From Massilia sp. HP4 (lineage in GTDB: Bacteria; Pseudomonadota; Gammaproteobacteria; Burkholderiales; Burkholderiaceae_D), in NCBI RefSeq assembly GCF_005222695.1, contig NZ_STGG01000052.1:1-64000 (forward strand): DNA of 64,000 nucleotides. Direction: 5' to 3'. Under the pieces are notes generated by a model that searched no databases, had not been told where the DNA came from, and was given only the letters and a program-made list of their open reading frames with translations. The translations under genes and the position numbers were made by a program. This document shows positions 12,584 to 19,861 of the stretch, one piece after another (the stretch's first letter is position 1; each line of letters begins with the position of its first letter).

Positions 12584-14338
12584 TCATTCTCCGAACAGCT
12601 GGAGGTGCTCGACCACCGGTCCGAGCGCCAGGGCCGGGACATAGTTGAGGACACCGACCAGCACGACGACGCCGGCCAGCATGCCGACGAACATCAAGCC
12701 ATGGGTAGGCAGGGTGCCTGGCGTAGCGGGCAGGCGCTGGCGGGCTGCCAGCGAACCGGCGATCGCCAGCACCGGCACGATCACCGCGAAGCGGCCGAAC
12801 CACATCGCCAGCGCCAGCAGGCCGTTGTAGAAAGGCGTGTTGGCGGACAGGCCGGCAAACGCACTGCCGTTGTTGTTGGCGGCGGAGGTCACCGCATACA
12901 GGATCTCGGAAAAGCCGTGGGCGCCCGGATTGGCCACGCCAACGGTGCCCGATGCCGAGGTCACCGCCAGCGCGGTGCCCAGCAAGACCAGGCAGGGCGT
13001 GACCAGGATGACCAGCGCGGCCATCTTCATCTCGTAGGCCCCGATCTTCTTGCCCAGGTATTCCGGCGTACGGCCGATCATCAGGCCGGCGATGAACACC
13101 GCCAGGATGGCGAACACCAGCATGCCGTACAGGCCCGAGCCGACCCCGCCAAAGATCACCTCGCCGAACTGCATCAGCACCATCGGCACCATGCCGCCCA
13201 GCGGCATGAAGGAATCGTGCATGGCATTGACCGCGCCGCAGGATGCGGCCGTGGTGACCACCGCGAACAGGCTCGAGGCGGCGATGCCGAAGCGGGTCTC
13301 CTTGCCCTCCATATTGCCGCCGGCCTGCAGGCTGCTCGCCACCTGGTCGACACCCAGTGGCGTCAAGAGTGGATTGGCCTGCTGCTCGGCGGCGAAGGCG
13401 GCAAGCGCCGCGATCGTGAACAGCAAGGTCATCGTGCCCAGCACCGCCCAGCCCTGGCGGATGTCGCCCACCATATGGCCGAAGGTGAAGCACAGCGCGG
13501 CCGGGATCAGGAGGATGGCGACCATCTGCGCGAAGTTGGTGAGCGCATTCGGGTTCTCGAACGGGTGCGCCGAATTGGCGTTGAAGTAGCCGCCGCCGTT
13601 CGTGCCCAGCATCTTGATCGCCTCTTGCGACGCGACGGGGCCCATCGGGATGACCTGGGTGTCGGCCCTGGTTTCGGCGTCCGCCAGCGTATAGGTCACC
13701 GGTTCCAGCAGGCGCGCATCGACATGGCTACCCAGGCTCTGCACCACGCCCTGCGCGGCCAGGAACACGGCCAGCACCAGCGACAGCGGCAGCAGCACAT
13801 ACAGGGTCGAGCGTGTCAGGTCGACCCAGAAGTTGCCGATCGCGCCGCCCGACCTTGCGGCGAAGCCGCGCACCAGCGCGAACACGACGGCGATGCCGGT
13901 GGCGGCCGAGAAGAAGTTCTGGCCGGCCAGGCCGACCATCTGGGTCAGGATGCTCATGGTCTGCTCGCCGCTATAGCCCTGCCAGTTGGTGTTGGCGACG
14001 AAGCTGACGGCGGTATTGAAGCTCGAATCGGGGCTGACGTTGGCCATGCCCTCGGGATTGAGCGGCAGCCAGGCCTGCACCCGCTGCAAGCCATAGACGA
14101 ACATCGCGCCGACTGCGTTGAAGGCGATCAGCGCCAGCGCGTAGGCTTTCCAGTCGTGAGAACCGCTGGCGGCGGGGCCGGCCAGGCGATACAGCGCGCG
14201 CTCGAGGCCGGCGGCCCAGCCGAAGCCGGGCACCGTGCCGGCGCTGGCGACGCGGGCGATGAAGCGGCCGAGCGGCCAGGCGAGCGCCATCAGCACCAGC
14301 AGGAAGACGGCGAGAAGTACGATGAATTCGGCGGTCAT
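12584..14338 (-). CDS. kdpA: KdpA, K+-translocating subunit
   Basis: A 584-residue membrane protein of about ten helices, related to the SKT potassium-channel superfamily. The four selectivity-filter repeats are recognisable, for example NTNWQGYSGEQTMS, MLGTNGGGYFNANSAHPFENP, SCGAVNAMHDSFMPLGG and SAANNNGSAFAGL. ATG 14338 is preferred over GTG 14341 because GGAGGAG is correctly spaced for the ATG and too close for the GTG. Its ATG overlaps the kdpF stop by one base (TGATG), so translation is coupled. Confidence 0.97.
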   Translation of the reverse strand: MTAEFIVLLAVFLLVLMALAWPLGRFIARVASAGTVPGFGWAAGLERALYRLAGPAASGSHDWKAYALALIAFNAVGAMFVYGLQRVQAWLPLNPEGMANVSPDSSFNTAVSFVANTNWQGYSGEQTMSILTQMVGLAGQNFFSAATGIAVVFALVRGFAARSGGAIGNFWVDLTRSTLYVLLPLSLVLAVFLAAQGVVQSLGSHVDARLLEPVTYTLADAETRADTQVIPMGPVASQEAIKMLGTNGGGYFNANSAHPFENPNALTNFAQMVAILLIPAALCFTFGHMVGDIRQGWAVLGTMTLLFTIAALAAFAAEQQANPLLTPLGVDQVASSLQAGGNMEGKETRFGIAASSLFAVVTTAASCGAVNAMHDSFMPLGGMVPMVLMQFGEVIFGGVGSGLYGMLVFAILAVFIAGLMIGRTPEYLGKKIGAYEMKMAALVILVTPCLVLLGTALAVTSASGTVGVANPGAHGFSEILYAVTSAANNNGSAFAGLSANTPFYNGLLALAMWFGRFAVIVPVLAIAGSLAARQRLPATPGTLPTHGLMFVGMLAGVVVLVGVLNYVPALALGPVVEHLQLFGE

Positions 14339-14427
14339 CACAGCTCCTCCGGCTTGAACAGGGCCACCAGCAGGTAGACCAGCAGCGCGGCGGCAGCCAG
14401 GCCGCCGATCACATAGGACAGGTTCAT
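14338..14427 (-). CDS. kdpF: KdpF, small K+-transport accessory peptide
   Basis: A 29-residue single-helix peptide beginning MNLSYVIGGLAAAALLVYLL and ending VALFKPEEL. It matches the KdpF pattern (short start, one membrane helix, FKPE at the C-terminus). KdpF stabilises the KdpABC complex. The ribosome-binding site is AGGAGGC, six bases before the ATG. Its ATG overlaps the stop of the preceding 30-residue peptide, and its stop overlaps the kdpA start. Confidence 0.93.
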   Translation of the reverse strand: MNLSYVIGGLAAAALLVYLLVALFKPEEL

Positions 14428-14516
14428 GGCTTGCCTCCTGCTTGTGCGCAGCCGGCCACCAGTAGGGCGGTCAGGCGGACGAAGATCAGGAGCGCGCCTA
14501 GATAGATGAGGTCCAT
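14424..14516 (-). CDS. Small hydrophobic peptide upstream of kdpF
   Basis: A 30-residue frame beginning MDLIYLGALLIFVRLTALLV and ending AGCAQAGGKP. It has one predicted membrane helix followed by a lone Cys. The stop codon overlaps the kdpF ATG by two bases, and the frame begins seven bases after the porin stop, so it fills the gap exactly. Many proteobacterial kdp operons carry an unannotated short hydrophobic frame at this position. I infer that it is translated and membrane-bound. No function is known to me. The ribosome-binding site is weak. Confidence 0.6.
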   Translation of the reverse strand: MDLIYLGALLIFVRLTALLVAGCAQAGGKP

Positions 14517-14527
14517 GGCATGCGCTT

Positions 14528-15298
14528 TCAGAAGGTGCGGCTGACGGTCAGTTGCAGGGCGTCGCGGCCGGTGAACTTGCCGTTGACCGGCGAGGTATAG
14601 GCCGACTCGCTGGCATTGGTGCCGAGGTAGGCAAGGCTGACCGTGGCCAGCTCGAATGAACGGCTCACGCCGATCTTCCAGTCGGTGTAGTCGTATCCCG
14701 AATTGTTCTTCACTTCCTGGCGGCCGGCATGCAGCTGCAAGGTGAAGCCGTTGCCGATGTCGAGATTGGCGCCGATGTCGAGGTAGCCGCTGTTGTCGCT
14801 GTCGACGAAGCCGAACAGGTTGGTGGTGGCGTGCGAGTACTTGACGTAGGCCGGGCCGTAGCCCAGCTGCGCATAGACTTCGGTGGTGTGGGCATTGACC
14901 CAGCCCGGGAGCCGGCCCATGCCGTTGTCCGGGTAGAAGTAGCGCAGCACGCCGACGTCGTACGACAGGCCGGGAGAAAGGGCGGGCAACAGCGCGCCGC
15001 GCTTGCCGCCGTAGACGTCGATCTCGACTTCACCATCGCCGCCGGCGTCCTCGACCCACTTGATGGTCGAAGCCCAGGCGCCCGCATACCAGCCGTCGGC
15101 ATGGACATAGTCGACGCCGCCCTGCAGCGCCGGGCGCAAGCGGGTCTGGGAAATGGCGCGGTAGCGGTAGTCGGAAGTGACGGCGGCGTTCCAGGTGACG
15201 GCAGATGCCGATGCGGCCTGGACGGGTTCAGTGACCTGGGCGTGGGCGGTGCCGGCGCACGCCAAAATGGCGGCCAGTGCGTGAATCGATGCTTTCAT
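14528..15298 (-). CDS. TorF-family putative porin (TIGR02001 type)
   Basis: A 256-residue outer-membrane protein with a signal peptide (MKASIHALAAILACAGTAHAQ), then alternating amphipathic strands. It carries the family hallmark SDYRYRAISQT near the mature N-terminus, GAWASTIKWVED, and a terminal Phe (LQLTVSRTF) for barrel assembly. It is the first gene of the kdp transcription unit: the small peptide and kdpF follow within 100 bp on the same strand. A porin serving potassium entry across the outer membrane is the natural inference. Its leader holds a strong hairpin that covers the ribosome-binding site. Confidence 0.88.
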   Translation of the reverse strand: MKASIHALAAILACAGTAHAQVTEPVQAASASAVTWNAAVTSDYRYRAISQTRLRPALQGGVDYVHADGWYAGAWASTIKWVEDAGGDGEVEIDVYGGKRGALLPALSPGLSYDVGVLRYFYPDNGMGRLPGWVNAHTTEVYAQLGYGPAYVKYSHATTNLFGFVDSDNSGYLDIGANLDIGNGFTLQLHAGRQEVKNNSGYDYTDWKIGVSRSFELATVSLAYLGTNASESAYTSPVNGKFTGRDALQLTVSRTF

Positions 15299-15301
15299 GT
15301 G

Positions 15302-15367
15302 TTCCTGCTCGTGGTTGTGTTTGAAGCCATGCGGCGTCGCGAGGACGTCGCATGGAACACGAGCAGG
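15302..15367 (-). promoter_or_regulatory. Leader hairpin masking the porin Shine-Dalgarno
   Basis: On the mRNA (minus) strand CCTGCTCGTG pairs perfectly with CACGAGCAGG. Inside this 10-bp outer stem, CCATGCGACGTC pairs with GACGCCGCATGG across a 5-base loop with one A-C mismatch. The 3' arm of the outer stem contains the AGG of AGGA, which lies four bases before the porin ATG, so the ribosome-binding site would be sequestered. There is no U-run after it, so it is not a simple terminator of hldD. Confidence 0.6.
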
Positions 15368-15391
15368 TTAGCGATTCAGGCATAAAAACCG

Positions 15392-15431
15392 GGTATAAAG
15401 GCCGGTGGTGGGTGTATACGCGGTATAAAAA
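15392..15431 (-). promoter_or_regulatory. Candidate KdpE operator upstream of the porin-kdp unit
   Basis: Read on the kdp strand, 15431-15409 gives TTTTTATACC, then GCGTATACACCC. This resembles the E. coli KdpE site, which has TTTATAC followed by a T-rich middle and ACACCCC. A second TTTATACC lies exactly 30 bp further (15399-15392), three helical turns away, and a degenerate TTTATGCC follows. The block sits between the hldD stop and the porin leader, the only intergenic space ahead of the operon. Confidence 0.55.
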
Positions 15432-16439
15432 TCAGCGCGCCGGCTGGGCGCGCAGCCAGTCCATATACTTCGCCACGCCGGTGGCGACATCGGTGAACGG
15501 CGCATCGTAGCCGACCGCGCGCAGCGCCGCGATGTCGGCCTGGGTAAAGCTCTGGTACTTGCCCTTCAATTTATCGGGGAACGGCAGGTATTCCAGCAGG
15601 CCCTGGTCGATGATCTGCTGCAGCGACAGCGCCGGCTTGCCCTCGTTGGCCAATGCGTTGACCGTGGCTACCGCCAGGTCGTTGAACGGCTGCGCGCGGC
15701 CGGTGCCGAGGTTGAAGATGCCGCGTTTATCTGGGTGATCGAGGAAGAACAGGTTGACCTTGACCACGTCTTCGACGTAGATGAAGTCGCGCATCTGGGT
15801 GCCGGCTTCATAACCTTCGTTGGCGCCGAACAGGCGCACCTTGCCGTCCTTGAGGAACTGGTTGTACTGGTGGAACGGCACCGAGGCCATCGTGCCCTTG
15901 TGCCCTTCGAGCGGACCGTAGACATTAAAGTAGCGCAGGCCGACCACCTGGCTGCCGGCGTCCTGGCCCTTGGCCTGCCAGTAGCGGCGCAGATACTGGT
16001 CGAACAGGAATTTCGAGTAGCCATACACGTTCAGCGGACGCTCGAGCGGGCGCTCTTCGCGGAACACGGTGCCGGCGCCATACACGGCGGCCGACGAGGC
16101 GTAGATGAAGGGAATACCCTGGCGCTGGCAGAATTCGAACAAGGCGACCGTGTAGTCGTAGTTATTCTTCATCATGTAGCGGCCGTCGGTCTCCATCGTA
16201 TTGGAGCAGGCGCCCTGGTGCAGCACGGCGGTGAACTTGTTGTCGAATTCGCCCGCCTTCAGGCGCACCAAAAAGTCTTCTTTATCCGCATAGTCGGCGA
16301 TCTCGGCGTCGACGATATTGTGGAATTTTTCGGGACGCGACATATTGTCGACGGCGAAGACGCTGAATGGATCGCGCTGCGACAGCGCGTGCACGAGGTT
16401 CGCGCCGATGAAGCCTGCTGCGCCGGTAACCAGAATCAT
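15432..16439 (-). CDS. hldD: ADP-L-glycero-D-manno-heptose 6-epimerase
   Basis: A 335-residue short-chain-dehydrogenase-type epimerase that makes ADP-L-glycero-D-manno-heptose for the LPS inner core. The NADP-binding loop is VTGAAGFIGANLV at residues 4-16. The characteristic NMSRPEKFHNI follows, then ACSNTMETDGRYMM, YASSAAVYG, the catalytic YGYSKFLFDQY (Tyr-x3-Lys) and NVYGPLEGHKG. ATG 16439 was chosen because it begins at the Rossmann strand with AGAGGA upstream. It lies 46 bp downstream of waaF on the same strand. Confidence 0.97.
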   Translation of the reverse strand: MILVTGAAGFIGANLVHALSQRDPFSVFAVDNMSRPEKFHNIVDAEIADYADKEDFLVRLKAGEFDNKFTAVLHQGACSNTMETDGRYMMKNNYDYTVALFEFCQRQGIPFIYASSAAVYGAGTVFREERPLERPLNVYGYSKFLFDQYLRRYWQAKGQDAGSQVVGLRYFNVYGPLEGHKGTMASVPFHQYNQFLKDGKVRLFGANEGYEAGTQMRDFIYVEDVVKVNLFFLDHPDKRGIFNLGTGRAQPFNDLAVATVNALANEGKPALSLQQIIDQGLLEYLPFPDKLKGKYQSFTQADIAALRAVGYDAPFTDVATGVAKYMDWLRAQPAR

Positions 16440-16485
16440 GATGGGGTCCTCTTTAAAATCGTTGTGCCGCGGCGTTCGCCATACC

Positions 16486-17508
16486 TTAGGCGCCGGCAAG
16501 CATGGGTTGCAAGGGCTGCCAGACATCGAGCGGGAGAATCTGCTTCATGCAGTTCTGGTGTCCCAGCGGGCACTCGCGCTGCTGGCAGGGCGAGCATTCG
16601 ATGTGCAGCCACAGGATCTGCGCCAGTTGCGACAGCGGCGGCGTGTGGCGCGGGTCGGTCGGGCCGTAGATCGCCACCACCGGCCGCCCCAGGGCCGCGC
16701 CGATGTGCATCAGCCCCGAATCGTTGGTGACCACGGCGGCGGCGCGCGCGATCAGCGCGATCGCTTCGCTCAGGGACGTCGAACCGGCGAGATTGTGCGC
16801 CTGCGGCACGATGGCCGTGATCTCGTCGCATACCGCGCGGTCCTTGGGAGAGCCGAGCAGCAGGATCTGCGCATCCGGGAGATGGGCCAGGACGGTCTGC
16901 GCCAGCTCGGCGAAATACGACGACGGCCAGCGCTTGGCCGGGCCGAATTCGGCGCCCGGCGCGAAGGCGACGAAGACTCCCTCCGGCAGCGCCAGGCGCG
17001 CGATCGCGGCCTCGGCTTCGCCCGCGGCGACGGTCATCACCGGCTCGGGCAGGCGTTCGGGACGCGGCAACTGGCGCACCGGCGCGTCGGCCAGCGCCTG
17101 GTAGAACTGGGCCATCGGGCGCGGCGCGGCCTTGTCGTCGTGGTGCATCAGATTGACCAGGCCATAGCGCATCTCGCCCTTGTAGCCGACCCGTTTCGGG
17201 ATCCCGGCCAGCCAGGGGATGAGCGCGAACTTGAGCGTGTTCGGCAACACATAGGAATCGGCATAGCCGCGCGCCTTGAGCATCCTGGCGAAGGCCTTGC
17301 GCTCCTTCCACTGGAGCGCGCCATGCTTGAACGGCGACTCGATCACGGTATCGACTTCGGCCATCGCGCGCCAGACCGGCGCCACCCAGGTCGGCGCCAG
17401 CACGTCGATCGGCCGCCCCGGCGCCAGCTCCTTGAGGCGGCGCAGCAGCGGCTGGGCCATCACGGCGTCGCCGATCCAGTTCGGGGAAATGACAAGGGTG
17501 CGCAACAT
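16486..17508 (-). CDS. waaF: Lipopolysaccharide heptosyltransferase II
   Basis: A 340-residue GT9 glycosyltransferase that adds the second L,D-heptose to the LPS inner core on the cytoplasmic face. Evidence is the WaaF N-terminus (VISPNWIGDAVMAQPLLRRL), HGALQWKERKAFAR, FAPGAEFGPAKRWP in the donor-binding half, NDSGLMHIGAALGRPVVAIYGPTDPRHTPP, and the late Cys-rich segment CSPCQQRECPLGHQNC typical of the subfamily. The pair waaF-hldD supplies and uses the same sugar nucleotide. Confidence 0.95.
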   Translation of the reverse strand: MLRTLVISPNWIGDAVMAQPLLRRLKELAPGRPIDVLAPTWVAPVWRAMAEVDTVIESPFKHGALQWKERKAFARMLKARGYADSYVLPNTLKFALIPWLAGIPKRVGYKGEMRYGLVNLMHHDDKAAPRPMAQFYQALADAPVRQLPRPERLPEPVMTVAAGEAEAAIARLALPEGVFVAFAPGAEFGPAKRWPSSYFAELAQTVLAHLPDAQILLLGSPKDRAVCDEITAIVPQAHNLAGSTSLSEAIALIARAAAVVTNDSGLMHIGAALGRPVVAIYGPTDPRHTPPLSQLAQILWLHIECSPCQQRECPLGHQNCMKQILPLDVWQPLQPMLAGA

Positions 17509-17559
17509 GGTGTTCTTCAGGTGGTGTTCCAGCCCGGGATTATAGCAATCGCCGCGATT

Positions 17560-19173
17560 TCAGCACGTCTCCAGGCGCCAGCCGCTATCCAGCGCGGCCA
17601 GGCGGTGGGTGAGCCCGATGCGCTCGAGGAATACGCGGTCGTGCGACACCACCACCAGCGCACCTGCGTACCCGTTCAGCATCGCCTCGAGCGCCGCCAG
17701 CGACGCCAGGTCGAGGTGGTTGGTCGGCTCGTCCAGCAATAGCAGCGCCGGCGGCGTGTCGGCATACAGCGCACAGGCCAGGGCCGCCTTCAGGCGCTCG
17801 CCGCCGCTCAGCAGGCCGGCCGGCTGGGTGACCGTGCGCGCGTCCAGCCCCAGCTGCACCAGCCTGGTGCGCAGCAGGTCCTGGCCGGCGCTGCGATTCA
17901 CGTCCAGCAGTTGGTCGAGCGTCGAGCGCCGCGGGTCGAGGCTGCCCAGTTGCTGGTCCAGATAGGCGATGTGGGACGGCAGGCTGCGCTCGCCCGCGAC
18001 CGGGTCGAGCCGTCCTGCCAGCACCTTGAGCAGGGTCGACTTGCCGCTGCCGTTCGGGCCGACCAGGCCCACGCGCTGGCGGCCGGTCAGGATCAGGTCG
18101 ATGCGCGCCAAGGGCGGCGCGAGCCAGGGCAGCACGACCGCATTTAGCTGCGCCACACGGCGCTGGGCGGCGCCGTCGACCGCCGCCGCATGGATGCGCA
18201 CGGCGGCGTCGCCCGCGACCCGCTGCGCAGCATCGCGCACGCGCTCGAGCTGCCCGGCGCGCGCGGCGTCGTGCTGCCGGTGCAGGCGCCCGGCGCTGCC
18301 TTCGCTGCGGTCCTTGCCGCGGCCGAGCAGGATCGCGGCCTGGTTGGTCTCTTTCGCATCGCGATTGCCGCGCGCCTGGCGCCGGTCCTGGCGCTCGCGC
18401 TGGGCGCGCCGCGCCGCTTCATCGCGCCTGAGTTCCTGGCGCGCGTGCTCGAGTGTGCCCTGCGCCGCCTCCTGTTCCTGGCGGCGCGCTTCCTCATACA
18501 ATGTGTAGTTGCCGCCATAACTGCGCAAGCCGTCTCCGGACAGCTCGACGATGCGCTCCATGGCGTCGAGCAGTTCACGGTCGTGGCTAATCACCAGCAA
18601 GCCTTTCGGCCAGGCCTGCAACTGGCGCAGCAGCGCCGCGCGACCGGCGGCATCGAGGTGGTTGCCCGGCTCGTCGAGGATCAGGAAATCGGGATCGAAC
18701 AGGGTCGCGCCCAACAGCGCCACCCGCATCGCCTCGCCGCCGCTGAGCGTGTCCACCGGCGTATCGAGAGCAAGGTGCATCAGGCCCTGCACCTGGCAAG
18801 CCTGGCGCAGGCGCACGGCGATGTCCCAGTGTTCGCCCACCGCATCGAAGTCGCGCGGGTCGACGCTGCCGGCCTCGATGCGCGCCAGGGCGTCCGTGAT
18901 CGTTGCGATGCCGGCCAGCTCGGCCACGGAGGCGGCCTGGCCGCTGCCCGCCTGCTGCGAGAGATAGGCCACGCGCGCGCTGCGCAGGCACTGGCCGGTC
19001 GTGGGCGCCAGCTCGCCGGCCAGCAGGCGCGCCAGCATCGTCTTGCCGACGCCGTTGCGCCCCACCAGGCCGGTGCGGCGCAGGTCGAACTGGTGATCGA
19101 GGTTTGAAAACAGGGCTCTGCCGTCGGGCAGATACAGTGAAACGCCGTCGAGCGCTAGAATGGGATGCGTCAT
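17560..19173 (-). CDS. ABC-F family ATP-binding protein
   Basis: A 537-residue soluble protein with two ABC ATPase domains and no membrane segment. Domain 1 has GRNGVGKT, signature LSGGE and Walker B FLILDEPGNHLD (Gly where the family normally has Thr). A charged Arg/Glu/Gln-rich linker spans about residues 235-330. Domain 2 has GPNGSGKST, LSGGERLK and LLLLDEPTNHLD, and both domains have the SHDR switch. ABC-F proteins act on the ribosome, for example in relieving stalling or in antibiotic protection. It matches none of the named housekeeping subtypes clearly to me. ATG 19173 begins at the first ABC strand with GGAG upstream. Confidence 0.9.
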   Translation of the reverse strand: MTHPILALDGVSLYLPDGRALFSNLDHQFDLRRTGLVGRNGVGKTMLARLLAGELAPTTGQCLRSARVAYLSQQAGSGQAASVAELAGIATITDALARIEAGSVDPRDFDAVGEHWDIAVRLRQACQVQGLMHLALDTPVDTLSGGEAMRVALLGATLFDPDFLILDEPGNHLDAAGRAALLRQLQAWPKGLLVISHDRELLDAMERIVELSGDGLRSYGGNYTLYEEARRQEQEAAQGTLEHARQELRRDEAARRAQRERQDRRQARGNRDAKETNQAAILLGRGKDRSEGSAGRLHRQHDAARAGQLERVRDAAQRVAGDAAVRIHAAAVDGAAQRRVAQLNAVVLPWLAPPLARIDLILTGRQRVGLVGPNGSGKSTLLKVLAGRLDPVAGERSLPSHIAYLDQQLGSLDPRRSTLDQLLDVNRSAGQDLLRTRLVQLGLDARTVTQPAGLLSGGERLKAALACALYADTPPALLLLDEPTNHLDLASLAALEAMLNGYAGALVVVSHDRVFLERIGLTHRLAALDSGWRLETC

Positions 19174-19360
19174 ATGCAAGACTCCAAGGATGCCTGGGAC
19201 ACTTCCACAGCATGGCTGGGAAGACCGGAAAAAGTGGCATCGATGAGGTATTACACGCGCGCGCTCCTTGGGATTGACTGCCAATGGTAGCAGGATCGGA
19301 CCAGCAGGACAAATTGACCACCCGTGCGCGCCGGCCCTCCAGCAGGACTATAATTTTCAC

Positions 19361-19762
19361 ATGCACAGGCTCCGAACAACCCGAACGCTGTATGGCTGGA
19401 CCGTCCTCCTGGCGTTCCTGTTCGGCCTGTTCGTGCCTGCCATTTCACACGCCATGGCCCGTGCCACCCAGCAGCCGGCATCGGCCTGGATCACCGAGAT
19501 CTGCAGCGCCAGCGGCACCCGCCACGTGATGGTGATCGACGACACCGGGCAAACCGACGCGCCGGCGGTGCCCGATATGTCGCACTGCGAACTGTGCTGC
19601 TCGCACCACCACGCGCCACTGGCCCCGCCATTGCAGGCGACGCCGGTGCTGGCGCTCGACGTCGAGCGCGATCCCTACCCTACCCTGTTCTACCGCGCGC
19701 CGCGCCCGCAGCACGCCTGGTCGCCCACGCAATCGCGCGGGCCGCCGTCTTCGCTTTCCTGA
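19361..19762 (+). CDS. DUF2946 domain-containing exported protein
   Basis: A 133-residue small protein with an N-terminal hydrophobic segment (YGWTVLLAFLFGLFVPAISHAMA), then a short body holding the DUF2946 metal-like motif SHCELCCSHHHAPL (three Cys and four His in a row) and a Pro-rich tail. DUF2946 genes usually accompany TonB-dependent receptors or copper genes, and this one precedes such a receptor by 99 bp on the same strand. I infer that it is periplasmic or membrane-anchored and may bind copper or iron. ATG 19361 opens the signal segment. Confidence 0.82.
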   Translation: MHRLRTTRTLYGWTVLLAFLFGLFVPAISHAMARATQQPASAWITEICSASGTRHVMVIDDTGQTDAPAVPDMSHCELCCSHHHAPLAPPLQATPVLALDVERDPYPTLFYRAPRPQHAWSPTQSRGPPSSLS

Positions 19763-19861
19763 TTCGTCCCCCAATACGATGTCCCGCGACGCAATCCGTG
19801 CGTCGCAGGTAGACCATGCGTGATGCCGCAAGAACGCCGCGTCACGCGTACAGGATTCGCA

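Noticed and set aside
19260..19360. Search for a Fur box ahead of the DUF2946/receptor/PepSY cassette
   Set aside because: No inverted repeat like the one at 50620-50644 was found here; regulation by iron cannot be claimed for this cassette.
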